From positions 132,320 through 196,319 of the forward strand of contig MKVQ01000008.1 in NCBI GenBank assembly GCA_001899635.1: a DNA stretch of 64,000 nucleotides. Direction: 5' to 3'. The position numbers were made by a program, and so were the translations under genes. Numbering within the stretch: position 1 is the first letter of the stretch; each line of letters opens with the position of its first letter. Shown here one piece after another: positions 36,202 to 45,698 of the stretch. The notes beneath the pieces were generated by a model, which did not search any database, had not been told where the DNA came from, and saw only the letters and a list, made by a program, of their open reading frames with translations. The stretch comes from Myxococcales bacterium 68-20. GTDB taxonomy: Bacteria; Myxococcota_A; Polyangia; Polyangiales; Polyangiaceae.

Positions 36202-38205
36202 ATGTCGAACCTCGTCCAGATCGGCAAGAAGCCTCGTAGTCATCAGCGCTCCGGTGGCCAGCTGGGCCGTCCTCGTTTCCTCCCGACCACGCGGGAGGAG
36301 ATGCAGGCGCGCGGCTGGGACGAGCTCGACATCCTGATCGTGTCGGGTGACGCCTACGTGGATCACCCCGCGTTCGGGCCGATCCTCGTGGCCCGCTTCC
36401 TCGAGGGGCGCGGCTACAGGGTCGGCGTCATCGCCCAGCCCCGCTGGGACTCGCCCGCGGACATCGCCCGGATGGGGCGGCCGCGCCTGTTCGTCGGTGT
36501 CAGCGCGGGCAACCTCGACTCGATGCTCAACAAGCTGACGGCGCAGAAGAAGGTCCGCTCGGAGGACCAATATTCGCCCGGCGGCCGTGCGAACCTCCGC
36601 CCGAACCGCGCGACCATCGTCTACTCGAACCTCTGCCGTCAGGCCTTCCCCGGTGTACCGATCGTGCTCGGTGGCATCGAGGCCTCGCTCCGGCGGATCG
36701 CGCACTACGACTACTGGTCCGATCAGGTCCGCCGATCGATCCTGCTCGACGCGAAGGCCGACCTCCTCGTCTTCGGCATGGGCGAGCGCCCCGCATGGGA
36801 GATCGCGCGCCGCCTCGACGCCGGTGAGAAGGTCGAGGCCCTCACCGACGTCCGCGGCACCGCCCACGTGAAGAAGAACCGCCGCGCCTGGGAGCCGATC
36901 GCGGCGGACCCGAGCCGCTTCGTGGCCGATCGGAAGGCGGTCGTGCTTCCGTCCTACGAGGAGGTCTCGAAGGACAAGGAGGCGTTCGCGCGGATGAGCC
37001 GCGCGTTCCAGTACGAGACCAACCCGCACAACGGCCGCCCGATCCTGCAGCCGCACGGCGACGAGGCGGTCTACTTCAACTCTCCCGCGCTTCCGCTCTC
37101 GGAAGAGGAGATGGACGGCCTCTACGATCTGCCGTTCGCGCGTGCGCCGCACCCGTCCTATGCGAATGAAGGGATCCCGGCGTTCGAGACGGTGAAGCAC
37201 TCGATCGTGACGATGCGTGGCTGCTTCGGAGGCTGCACCTTCTGCAGCATCACCGAGCACGAAGGACGTGTCATCCAGAGCCGGAGCGAGGGGAGCGTCC
37301 TTCGCGAGGTGCGCGAGCTCTCTCGCTCCGCCGGCTTCTCCGGCGTGCTCACCGATCTCGGCGGGCCCACCGCGAACATGTACAAGATGACGTGCAAGGA
37401 CGAGCGCACCGAGACCGCGTGCCGCCGCCTCTCGTGCGTCCATCCCGGCATCTGCGAGAACCTCGTGACCGATCACGGTCCGCTCCTCTCGCTCATGCGC
37501 GCGGTGCGGAACGAGAAGGGGATCAAGCGCGTCTTCATCGCCTCGGGCGTGCGCTACGACCTCGCCGATCGCAGCCCCGAGTTCGTCGCCGAGCTCGCGC
37601 GCCATCACACCGGCGGTCAGCTCTCGGTCGCGCCGGAGCACAACAACCCGCGCGTGCTCGAGAAGATGAAGAAGCCGGGGATCGAGACGTACGAGCGCTT
37701 CGCGCAGGCGTTCTGCCAGGCGAGCGAGAAGGCGGGCAAGGAGCAATACCTCGTCCCGTACTTCATCACGGGCCACCCCGGCTCCACGCTGAGGGACACC
37801 GTCGACCTCGCGCTCTACTTGAAGCGGAACAACATGCGCCCGCGCCAGGTGCAGGACTTCATCCCGACGCCGATGGCCGTCGCCACGACGATGTTCTACA
37901 CGGGGCTCGATCCGCTCACGAACGAGCCCGTGTACACGGCGCGCGATCTCCGCGAGAAGCGGATGATGAAGGCGCTCGTCTTCTACTGGGACCCGCAGCA
38001 CTGGCCGCTCGCGCGCCAGGCGCTGATCGAAGCGGGGCGCCGCGATCTCATCGGTCACGGCCCGAACGCGCTGATCCCGTTCGAGGGCTCGGCCGATCGC
38101 GTCCACGCCGCTGCGAAGGGGCGCCCGCGCAACGGCGGCCCGCCGCGCTCGCGCGACACGGGCGGCCCACGCCCCCCGCGCGGCGGCGGCCGCGGCCCGC
38201 GCTGA
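36202..38205 (+). CDS. YgiQ/UPF0313-family radical SAM protein
   Basis: 667 residues from the ATG at 36202 (MSNLVQIGKKPRS); a longer frame upstream is not family-like. The N-terminal B12-like/Rossmann domain has LDILIVSGDAYVDHPAFG and VGVSAGNLDSMLNKLTAQ, hallmarks of YgiQ proteins. The radical SAM cluster is Cys341-x3-Cys345-x2-Cys348 (MRGCFGGCTFCSITEHEGR). Further conserved blocks are RPNRATIVYSN, DYWSDQ, and QVQDFIPTPMAVATTMFYTG. The Pro/Arg/Gly-rich tail is a local extension. YgiQ enzymes are conserved, but their reaction is unknown. It is divergent from the GpsA-like gene with about 146 bases between starts. Confidence 0.92.
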   Translation: MSNLVQIGKKPRSHQRSGGQLGRPRFLPTTREEMQARGWDELDILIVSGDAYVDHPAFGPILVARFLEGRGYRVGVIAQPRWDSPADIARMGRPRLFVGVSAGNLDSMLNKLTAQKKVRSEDQYSPGGRANLRPNRATIVYSNLCRQAFPGVPIVLGGIEASLRRIAHYDYWSDQVRRSILLDAKADLLVFGMGERPAWEIARRLDAGEKVEALTDVRGTAHVKKNRRAWEPIAADPSRFVADRKAVVLPSYEEVSKDKEAFARMSRAFQYETNPHNGRPILQPHGDEAVYFNSPALPLSEEEMDGLYDLPFARAPHPSYANEGIPAFETVKHSIVTMRGCFGGCTFCSITEHEGRVIQSRSEGSVLREVRELSRSAGFSGVLTDLGGPTANMYKMTCKDERTETACRRLSCVHPGICENLVTDHGPLLSLMRAVRNEKGIKRVFIASGVRYDLADRSPEFVAELARHHTGGQLSVAPEHNNPRVLEKMKKPGIETYERFAQAFCQASEKAGKEQYLVPYFITGHPGSTLRDTVDLALYLKRNNMRPRQVQDFIPTPMAVATTMFYTGLDPLTNEPVYTARDLREKRMMKALVFYWDPQHWPLARQALIEAGRRDLIGHGPNALIPFEGSADRVHAAAKGRPRNGGPPRSRDTGGPRPPRGGGRGPR

Positions 38206-38214
38206 CGAACGAGC

Positions 38215-41200
38215 TCACGCCCGAAGAGGCGGCGTGTCCGCTGCCGCTTCCTCGCGACGGATGGAGCGCCCGAGCATGCGGGCGCCGATGGTCGGGAGGA
38301 CGCCGAGGGTGAGGATCGTCGAGGTGACGAGGCCACCGATGACGACCGTGGCGAGGGGGCGCTGCACCTCGGCGCCGGCGCCCGACGCCACGGCCATCGG
38401 CACGAATCCGACGGCGGCGACGAGCGCCGTCGTGAGGACCGGACGGAACCGCGAACGCGCCGCGTTGCGCGCCGCGAGCATCGCTTCTTCGCCTGCGGCG
38501 AGGCGCTCGCGCAGGGCCGCCACGAGCACGCTGCTGTTCAAGGTCGCGACGCCGAAGAGCGCGAGCAGACCGACGACGGCGCTCACGGACACCGGAAGGT
38601 CACGGGCGGCGAGGGCGAGGATCCCTCCGCTCGTGGCGAGCGGAACGGTCGTGAGCACGACGAGCGCGGAGCGACCCTCTCCGAACGACAGGTAGAGCAG
38701 CACGAAGACGGCGAGCAGCGTCCCCGGTACGAGGACGGCGAAGCGCGTCGCCGCGTGGACGAGGTGCTCGTACTGTCCCGCGACCTCGATGTGATAGCCC
38801 GGCGGGAGCTTCTGCTCCGCGAGGCGCGCCTTCACCTCGTGGACGAACGAGCCGAGATCGCGACCTCGGACGTTGGCCTCGACGAGGACGCGACGGCGAG
38901 CGCCCTCACGGCTGACGATCGCCGGTCCCTCCTCCGTCTTGATCTCGGCGAGCTGGCCGAGCGGCGCGCTCATGCCGCCGGGGAGCGGGATCAGCGTCGT
39001 CGTCATCGCCTCGGGAGAGGGCGGGGGAGGGAAGAGGACGCGCACGTCGAAGCGTCGTTCTCCGTCGACGAGCACGCCCACGGGGCGGCCCGCCTTCATC
39101 CCTTCGACCGCCTTCGCGACCTCGCTCGGCGGCAGCCCGAGCCGTCCTGCGCGCGCCGGATCGGGCCGGATGGTGAGGAGCGGCAGGCCGGAGAGCGGCT
39201 CCGTTCGCACGTCGGCCGCGCCGGGGATCGACGAGACCTCGTGCGCGACGCGGGCGGCGAGCTGCTCGAGGAGGTGGAGGTCGTCGCCGAAGATCTTGAG
39301 CCCCACGTCGCTCTTGGTGCCGCCGAGCAGCTCGTGGGTGCGCATCTCGATCGGCTGCGTGAAGCCGAACGCCGTGCCGGGGAGCTCGCGATGGAGCGCC
39401 TCGGACATGTCTCCCGCGAGCGACTCGCGCGTCACGCCCGGGCGCCACGTCGCGCGCGGGCGGAGCATGACGAACACGTCGGATTGCTCGATGCCCATCA
39501 CGTCGGTCGCCACGTCGGGGCTGCCCGTGCGGGAGATGACCGTGGCGACCTCCGGGAAGCGCTTGAGTGCCTGCTCGACCGCCGTGGTCCCCGCGATGGA
39601 CTCGTCGAGCGAGACGCTCGGTGGGCGCGTGACCTGAACGACGAAGTCGCCTTCCTCGAGGCGCGGCACGAACTCGACGCCGCGCGTCGCGCCGGCGGCG
39701 ATGCCCGCCGCGAGCATCGCTCCGGCGATCCCGAGGGCGGCCCAGGGGCGCTGCAGGAGGAAGTCGAGCGCCGGATCGTAGAGACGGCGCCGGAGCAAGC
39801 GGACGAGCCAGGGATCGCCGGCGTGCGCCCGCCGGAGCGCCAGGGAGGCGAGGGCCGGCACCCACGTGAACGTGAGCACGATCGCCGTCGCGAGCGCGAA
39901 GAGCACGGTCAGCGCCATCGGGCGAAAGAGCTTTCCCTCGACGCCCTCGAGGAGCAGGACGGGGACGTAGACGATCGCGATGATGACGACGCCGTACGCG
40001 AGCGGGCGGCCGACGACGTGTGCCTCGTGGACGAGGGCGCGCGACGCGTCGGTCTTCTGCAAGGCCATAGTGGCGAGGGCGCCTTCCACGACGACGACCG
40101 CGCCGTCGACGACGAGGCCGAAGTCGATCGCGCCGAGGCTCATCAGGTTCCCCGTCGTGCCCGAGACGCTCATCATCGCGAATGCCCCGAGCATCGCGAG
40201 GGGGATGGTCGTCGCGACCGCGAGCCCGGCGCGGAGATCGCCGAGGAGCAGGAGGAGCACGACGATGACCACGACCGCTCCCTCGAGCAGCGAGGAGCGG
40301 ACGGTCCCGAGCACGCGATCGACGAGCGACGCGCGGTCGTAGAAGACGCGGACCTCGACGCCGGGCGGAAGGCGTTCTCCGATCTCCGTGAGGCGCTCCC
40401 GTGCGCGCGCGACGATCTCGTGGGCGTTGCCGCCCGCGATCATCTGGACCATCCCGTAGACGGTCTCGCCTTCGCCGTCGGCCGTCGCCGCCGCGAGTCG
40501 GAAGGCTCGACCGTCGGTCACCGTCGCGACGTCACGGACGAGCGTGGGAATGCCATCGCGCGTGGCCACGACCTGCGCCGCGATCGCATCGACGCTGCGA
40601 TAGGCGCCGTCGAGCCGGATCATCGCCTGCTCGCTGCCACGCACGATCGCCCCGCCGCCCGTGGACGTGCCGCCGGCGAGCAGCGCCCGTTCGACGTCCT
40701 CCTGGGTGAGCCCGCGAGCGAGCAAATCGGCAGGCCGGAGGAGCACGTCGACCTGACGCGTATCACCGCCCCAGCCGTTCACCTCGACGACGCCGGGAAC
40801 GGTCCGGAGCGCGTACGCGACCTCCCAGTCGAGCAGTGTCCGGATCTCGGCGGCCGAGTGTCCGGGCCAGCGCATCGTGAAATGAAGGACCTCGCCGAGC
40901 CCGGTCGTCATCGGGCCCATCTCGGGCGACCCGGCGCTGCGGACGGCCTCGCGCGCAGCGGGGAGGCGCTGCGCCACGAACGATCGCGCCTCGGCGATGG
41001 GAAGATCGTCGTCGAAGACGACCGTCACCGCGGATACGCCGGAGCGCGAGACGCTCCGGATCAGCGTCGTCCGCGGGAGCCCCGCGAGCGACAGCTCGAC
41101 CGGACGCGTCACCAGCGCCTCGACCTCGAGGGGCGACAGGCCCGGGGCGGCCGTCAACACCTGCACCTGCACGTTCGTGACGTCGGGGACGGCATCGACC

Positions 41201-41304
41201 GGTAGCGCCCGCCACGCGCGCACTCCGAGCAGCGAGAGGAGGACGGTGCCGAGCAGCACGGCCCAGCGATGGCGGACACACGCCGCGACGATTGCGCCGA
41301 TCAA
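38215..41304 (-). CDS. Heavy-metal efflux RND transporter, CzcA/CusA type inner-membrane pump
   Basis: 1029 residues. The TTG at 41304 overlaps the stop of the adaptor gene (TTGA), and the mature homology (VAACVRHRWAVLLGTVLLSLL) starts right there, so this start is preferred. The twelve membrane helices and two large periplasmic loops of RND pumps can be followed. The fourth helix reads DFGLVVDGAVVVVEG, which fits the DFGx3DGA pattern linked with divalent cations (Zn, Co, Cd, Ni) rather than with Cu/Ag pumps. The proton relay and transport require the tripartite partners encoded upstream. Metal choice is inferred from the motif only. Confidence 0.93.
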   Translation of the reverse strand: MIGAIVAACVRHRWAVLLGTVLLSLLGVRAWRALPVDAVPDVTNVQVQVLTAAPGLSPLEVEALVTRPVELSLAGLPRTTLIRSVSRSGVSAVTVVFDDDLPIAEARSFVAQRLPAAREAVRSAGSPEMGPMTTGLGEVLHFTMRWPGHSAAEIRTLLDWEVAYALRTVPGVVEVNGWGGDTRQVDVLLRPADLLARGLTQEDVERALLAGGTSTGGGAIVRGSEQAMIRLDGAYRSVDAIAAQVVATRDGIPTLVRDVATVTDGRAFRLAAATADGEGETVYGMVQMIAGGNAHEIVARARERLTEIGERLPPGVEVRVFYDRASLVDRVLGTVRSSLLEGAVVVIVVLLLLLGDLRAGLAVATTIPLAMLGAFAMMSVSGTTGNLMSLGAIDFGLVVDGAVVVVEGALATMALQKTDASRALVHEAHVVGRPLAYGVVIIAIVYVPVLLLEGVEGKLFRPMALTVLFALATAIVLTFTWVPALASLALRRAHAGDPWLVRLLRRRLYDPALDFLLQRPWAALGIAGAMLAAGIAAGATRGVEFVPRLEEGDFVVQVTRPPSVSLDESIAGTTAVEQALKRFPEVATVISRTGSPDVATDVMGIEQSDVFVMLRPRATWRPGVTRESLAGDMSEALHRELPGTAFGFTQPIEMRTHELLGGTKSDVGLKIFGDDLHLLEQLAARVAHEVSSIPGAADVRTEPLSGLPLLTIRPDPARAGRLGLPPSEVAKAVEGMKAGRPVGVLVDGERRFDVRVLFPPPPSPEAMTTTLIPLPGGMSAPLGQLAEIKTEEGPAIVSREGARRRVLVEANVRGRDLGSFVHEVKARLAEQKLPPGYHIEVAGQYEHLVHAATRFAVLVPGTLLAVFVLLYLSFGEGRSALVVLTTVPLATSGGILALAARDLPVSVSAVVGLLALFGVATLNSSVLVAALRERLAAGEEAMLAARNAARSRFRPVLTTALVAAVGFVPMAVASGAGAEVQRPLATVVIGGLVTSTILTLGVLPTIGARMLGRSIRREEAAADTPPLRA

Positions 41305-42506
41305 TCCTCGCCTCCGAGCTCGGCTCGCATCAGCTCGCCCTTGAGGAGCACCGTGCCCTCGACGACGACCTCCTCGCCCTCGGCCACGCCTGCGTGGACG
41401 GCGATCTGATCGCCCAGGCGGAGCCCAGCCTCGACCGGGCGCATCTCGAACGTCCCGGGCTCGTTCCCGCGGACGAAGAGGATCATCGCCGTCTTCAGCT
41501 CGACGATCGCGACCGTCGGCACGGTGAGGAGCTGGTCGACACCGCCGTCGACCGAGGGCGCGGGCACCTCGACCTCGACCTCGGCCTGGGCGCCGGGCAC
41601 CAGGCTCGTGCAGCCGGGCTCGGGCGCCAGGCGCGCGCGTCGGCTCCGGGTCGGAGCATCGACCTGCGGGAGCACGCCGAGGACCCGCGCCGTGCACGCA
41701 GCACCGCTCCGCGGCTGCACGCGCGCGGTGCTCGCCGGCGCGAGCACGACGTTCGCTCCGTCGGGGATGCGCGCCTCGACGAGCACGCGGCCCTCGCTGA
41801 CGAGACGGAAGAGATGCGTCTCGGGGCTCACGTGGGCTCCGAGGGGCGCCGTTCTCTCCACGACGACGCCGTCGACGGGGCTACGGATCGGGAGCTGCGT
41901 GGTCAGCATCGTCGCGCCCGTACCCGTTGGCGGAGGCTCACCGAGGCCGAGGCTGCCGACGAGCGTACGCGCGGCTGCGAGATCGGCGCGCGCGAGGTCG
42001 AGGTCGAGGCGGGCCTCGTCGAGCGCGATCTGCGTCGCGGCCTCCGAAGCGACGAGCCCCTCGAGGCGCGTGACCTTGCGGGCCTGCGTCTCGGTCCTCG
42101 TTCGCGCGCGGATTAGATCGGCGACGCTCCGGGCTGCTTCGGGCGAGTCGAGCCAGGCGAGGACCTGACCGCGCTTCACGCGATCGCCCTCGCGTGCCTC
42201 GAACCGCGCGATCCTGCCGGCGAGCAACGTCCCCGCTTCGGCCGCGCCTTCCGGGCTCGCGATCACGTCGGCGTTCAGCCTGACGGCGCCGGCGGCGTCG
42301 CGCCGGCCGACGCGCGCGGTGCGGATGCGGCCCGAGTCGAGTAGGCCCGGAGCAACGCGGACCGTTCGCACGTCGGCGGTGTGGGGCGCGGAGGCAACGG
42401 CCGCGTCGGGCGCCTTGCGGCTCTCGCCGGTCGCGCTCTGTTCCTTGCACCCGATCGCGAGGAGCGCGGCTCCCAGCGCGATGGCAGCGCTCGTTCGTGT
42501 CGTCAT
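41301..42506 (-). CDS. RND efflux periplasmic adaptor lipoprotein (CzcB/CusB type)
   Basis: 401 residues from the ATG at 42506, which overlaps the stop of the outer-membrane gene (ATGA). Lipoprotein signal with LAIGCKEQ. Adaptor landmarks are the lipoyl half-motifs GRIARFEAREGDRVKRGQVL and LPIRSPVDGVVVERTAPLG, separated by a coiled-coil hairpin (RARTRTETQARKVTRLEGLV). The C-terminal beta-barrel/membrane-proximal part has TVPTVAIVELKTAMILFVRG. It bridges the inner-membrane pump and the outer-membrane channel. Confidence 0.9.
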   Translation of the reverse strand: MTTRTSAAIALGAALLAIGCKEQSATGESRKAPDAAVASAPHTADVRTVRVAPGLLDSGRIRTARVGRRDAAGAVRLNADVIASPEGAAEAGTLLAGRIARFEAREGDRVKRGQVLAWLDSPEAARSVADLIRARTRTETQARKVTRLEGLVASEAATQIALDEARLDLDLARADLAAARTLVGSLGLGEPPPTGTGATMLTTQLPIRSPVDGVVVERTAPLGAHVSPETHLFRLVSEGRVLVEARIPDGANVVLAPASTARVQPRSGAACTARVLGVLPQVDAPTRSRRARLAPEPGCTSLVPGAQAEVEVEVPAPSVDGGVDQLLTVPTVAIVELKTAMILFVRGNEPGTFEMRPVEAGLRLGDQIAVHAGVAEGEEVVVEGTVLLKGELMRAELGGED

Positions 42507-43801
42507 CGCGAGCCTCCCGTTGCGACGAGCGTCCCTCGGAGCGCCGACAGTCGTATGTCGGAGCGCCATACATCGGCCATCGCGGTGACGAGGCGCTCTT
42601 CGGCCGCGAGCGCCGTCCGCCGCGCGAGCAGGACGACGCCGAGCTCGCTCGTTCCAGCCGAGTAGGCCGTCATCGCGGTGTTGGTGGCGCTGCGGAGGGG
42701 CGCGACGACGGCGTCACGCAGCTCGGCACGCACCTCGCGCGTGTGCTCGCGTTCGTGGAGGGCGAGCCGCGCTTCGCGCTCGAGCTCGGTCCGCATGCGG
42801 GCGGCGTGGCTCGTCGCGGCCGCGGCGATCGTCGCTTGCCGGCCGACGTCGTGACGCGACGGATCGAAGAACGGCAGCGGCAGGGTGACGATCGCGGCGG
42901 CGGCGTGATCGCCCGAGCCCTCGCGCCAGGCGGATCCGCCGATCGACATCGTCGGTCCGAGGAGCGCGCGGGTCACGGAGGCCTCTGCGGAGGCTTGCGC
43001 CGCGCGCGCCTCGGCGGCGCGGACGGCCGGATGGCTCGCGAGCGCGTCGACGACGGAGCGCGCGTCCACCGCCTCGTCTCGCGAGCGCTCGAGCATGCCG
43101 TCTGCTGCGATCGCGCCGTCCATCGACGTCCCGACGGCGTGCGCGAGCGTGAGACGCGCGTGCGTCGCGCGGCCTTCGCCGTCGAGGACGGCGACCCTGG
43201 CGCCGCCGACCTCCGCCCGCGCGAGCGAGCGCTCGAGCGCCGTCGCGGCGCCGCTCGTCACGCGGACTTCGGCGATGCGTTCGAGTTTTGCGGCGTCCTC
43301 GGCCGCCGCCTTGCGAAGGTCCACGAGGCCCTGGGCTTCGAGCAGATCGATCCAAGCGAGCGCGGCGGTCGCGGCGCCCTCGATTCGCGCGCGATCGACG
43401 TCGGACGATGCCGCATGGAGAGCCCAGCTCGCAGCACGTTCGCGCGCGCTGCCGAGCCCGCGGAAGGCGAGCTCTTGCTGGACGGTCACGACGACCTCGG
43501 GCCCGGTCGGGAGGTTGTACGGCCGGCGCGCGCCGGCGAGGACGGTGAGCTGCGGAGTCGACGGGAGTGACGACCCGGGGCTCTGCGCGAAGGCGACTGC
43601 GGCCTCGCGGTTGACGTTGGACTCGATCACGGCCGGTCCGCGGCGCGCGCCCTCCGCGATCGCGTGGTCGAGGGTCATCGGCCTTCGTTCGGGCTCGTCG
43701 GCGAGCACGCCGGCGGAGGCGGAGGCCAGCGCCGTGCTCGTCGAGAGCGCGACCATGAGGCGGCCCAGTGTGGACGACCCCTTGCGACGGCGGCGAGGCA
43801 T
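42503..43801 (-). CDS. Outer-membrane efflux channel (TolC/CzcC family)
   Basis: 432 residues with a signal peptide (LASASAGVLADE). Two long helical repeats typical of TolC-fold proteins are seen: RRPMTLDHAIAEGARRGPAV ... VVTVQQELAFRGLGSARERA in the first half and AIVTLPLPFFDPSRHDVG ... AYSAGTSELGVVLLARR in the second. The latter FFDPSRH and YSAGTSEL motifs are typical of the CzcC/CusC group. First gene of the three-gene efflux operon. Its start lies 92 bases from the divergent histidine-kinase start. Confidence 0.88.
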   Translation of the reverse strand: MPRRRRKGSSTLGRLMVALSTSTALASASAGVLADEPERRPMTLDHAIAEGARRGPAVIESNVNREAAVAFAQSPGSSLPSTPQLTVLAGARRPYNLPTGPEVVVTVQQELAFRGLGSARERAASWALHAASSDVDRARIEGAATAALAWIDLLEAQGLVDLRKAAAEDAAKLERIAEVRVTSGAATALERSLARAEVGGARVAVLDGEGRATHARLTLAHAVGTSMDGAIAADGMLERSRDEAVDARSVVDALASHPAVRAAEARAAQASAEASVTRALLGPTMSIGGSAWREGSGDHAAAAIVTLPLPFFDPSRHDVGRQATIAAAATSHAARMRTELEREARLALHEREHTREVRAELRDAVVAPLRSATNTAMTAYSAGTSELGVVLLARRTALAAEERLVTAMADVWRSDIRLSALRGTLVATGGSR

Positions 43802-43893
43802 GCTCCCGGTCTATTCCCAGGGAGCCCAGCTGCATATCCGACAACTGCCGGAGTCGCCCGCGGCCCATACCGAGCTACCGTTGGATCCCGAAC

Positions 43894-44898
43894 ATGAGCT
43901 CGGTCACCTTGCCCCGGGGCGGCGCTGCGCGAGGAGCGGGCCGCGCGCAATCGCAGCGGCTGTTCGTCTACGTCGCTGCGGGGCTCCTCGCGGGGCTCGC
44001 GTACGCGTTCCTGAACACGCAGACCGACGACTGGGCGCGTGACGGCGGCCTCGGACGATTCTTCTCCGCCTTCCACTCCTTCGTCGATCGAGGCATCCCG
44101 GTCCTCGCGGGAGCGTTGCTCGGCCTCGCGTTTCATTGGCTTCATCTCCGTGGCCGCCTCGCCCGGGCCGAGGCGCTTCGGGCCGAGGAGCTTCGCTCGC
44201 GGCTCCGTCATGTCGAGCGCGATCAGGCAGTCTGGGTGGTGGCCGCGGCGACCCTCCACGAGCTGAAGAACCCGCTTCACGCGATGGGGCTCCTCGTCGA
44301 CGAGCTCGAGGATGTGATGAAGAGCGGCGACGTGGCTGCGGTCACGGAGCAGGTTCATCGTGTGCGCCGCCAGATGGATCGCACGCTCGTCCCGCTCGAC
44401 GCGCTGCGGTCGCTGACGCGCCAGGGCCCGCGCAGCCGCAGGTTTCGGCCGATCGGCGAGACGGTGGAGGACGTCACCGCAGCGCTCCGCCCGCTCGCCG
44501 AGGAGGCGGGGGTCGAGCTCCGCCTCGAGGGCGACCGGCACGCGACGGCCACGGTCGATACCGAATACCTGCGCGTCATCCTCGACAACCTCGTCGGGAA
44601 TGCGCTCGAGGGCGGGCCCGAAGAGAGAGCTCGCACGGTCGTCGTCCGCATCGGGGACGAGCCACTGAGCTCCCGCGTCGTCGTTCGCGTGAGCGATGAC
44701 GGGCCGGGGCTCCCCGCCGATCGGCGCTCGACCGTGTTCCAGCCGCTCCGTACCGACAAGTCGAGCGGCCTCGGTCTCGGTCTCCCGATCGCGCGTGCCC
44801 TCGCGCGCGCCCTCGGTGGTGAGCTCGTCGCGGCCGAGGTGCCGGGCTTCTCGACCTCGTTCGATCTCGTCGTCCCCGTCCACGCGGAGGTCCGATGA
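43894..44898 (+). CDS. Membrane sensor histidine kinase, probable regulator of the metal efflux operon
   Basis: 334 residues from the ATG at 43894. Two membrane helices at about residues 24-42 and 65-83 enclose a short periplasmic loop (RDGGLGRFFSAFHSFVDRG). The dimerisation domain has ATLHELKNPLHAMGLLVDEL with the phospho-acceptor His. The ATPase motifs are DNLVGNALEGG, SDDGPGLPADRR and GLGLGLPIARALARALGG. The gene overlaps the response regulator by four bases. It is divergent from the CzcCBA-type operon, which suggests that it senses metal or envelope stress and controls the pump. Confidence 0.9.
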   Translation: MSSVTLPRGGAARGAGRAQSQRLFVYVAAGLLAGLAYAFLNTQTDDWARDGGLGRFFSAFHSFVDRGIPVLAGALLGLAFHWLHLRGRLARAEALRAEELRSRLRHVERDQAVWVVAAATLHELKNPLHAMGLLVDELEDVMKSGDVAAVTEQVHRVRRQMDRTLVPLDALRSLTRQGPRSRRFRPIGETVEDVTAALRPLAEEAGVELRLEGDRHATATVDTEYLRVILDNLVGNALEGGPEERARTVVVRIGDEPLSSRVVVRVSDDGPGLPADRRSTVFQPLRTDKSSGLGLGLPIARALARALGGELVAAEVPGFSTSFDLVVPVHAEVR

Positions 44899-45506
44899 CG
44901 ACGACGGTGAGGCCGCGGCTCCTGCTCGTCGAGGACGAGGCCGAGGCTCAGGGCGCGCTGGCGCGAGCGCTCGGGCGGGCCGGGTACGATGTCCAGGCGG
45001 CACTGGACGTCGCGAGCGCGCTCGCCCACCTGGAGGATGGGCGCCCGCGCCTCCCCGACCTCGCCGTCCTCGACGTCGTGCTCGGCGACGACGATCGCGG
45101 CGGGCTCCGCGTGCTCGAGGCGATTCGCGCGCGCTCCGCTCGTATCCCCGTCGTCATCGTGACGGCGTTCGCCGATGTCGCGAAGGTGAAGGCCGCGCTC
45201 AACCTCGGAGCGTCGCATCTGCTAGAGAAGCCGTTCCGCGCAGCGGAGCTCCTCACCGTGATCGATCGCCTGAGGGCGGCGCGCCCCGATCCGTCGGAGG
45301 CCGTCGTGCAGGCCTTCGCGCGCGCGGGCCTGACGCGCCGCGAGTCCGAGGTGGCGCTTCTCGCCTTGAAGGGCCTCTCCAGCCCCGAGATCGCCCACGT
45401 GCTCGCGATGAGCGACAAGACCGTGCGCCAGCACCTGTCCCGCGTCTACGAGAAGCACGGCGTGAGCGGCCGCGGAGAGCTCGTGCACCTGCTCTTCCCG
45501 ATCTGA
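44895..45506 (+). CDS. Response regulator with LuxR/FixJ-type DNA-binding domain
   Basis: 203 residues. The receiver domain has Glu13-Asp14, phospho-acceptor Asp60 (LAVLDVVLGDD), Thr90 and Lys112 (LEKPF). From about residue 140 it has a GerE-type helix-turn-helix: GLTRRESEVALLALKGLSSP, EIAHVLAMSDKTVRQHLSRV. It is translated from the ATG overlapping the kinase stop, so it is the cognate partner. Likely target: the divergent efflux operon promoter at 43802-43893. Confidence 0.92.
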   Translation: MTTTVRPRLLLVEDEAEAQGALARALGRAGYDVQAALDVASALAHLEDGRPRLPDLAVLDVVLGDDDRGGLRVLEAIRARSARIPVVIVTAFADVAKVKAALNLGASHLLEKPFRAAELLTVIDRLRAARPDPSEAVVQAFARAGLTRRESEVALLALKGLSSPEIAHVLAMSDKTVRQHLSRVYEKHGVSGRGELVHLLFPI

Positions 45507-45698
45507 TCGGGCGAAGCACGGTTGTAGAAATCGTCCTCCTTCCGACCTGCGCGAGCTGCTCGACGCGGCGTGACGCCGACCGCGGCGACTCGTCCGCGGC
45601 ACGTGCATCACAGCCTCGGTGTCAGCCGATGAGTGGGCTTTTCGGTGCAGCGTTTTGCCTCGATGCAGGACACGTGAAGCCGCGTATCCTGATGCGTC

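Noticed and set aside
38755..41205. An 816-codon open frame on the plus strand opposite the RND pump.
   Set aside because: It mirrors the pump codon by codon, is rich in Arg/Asp/Glu/His and has no family motif; GC-driven antisense frame.
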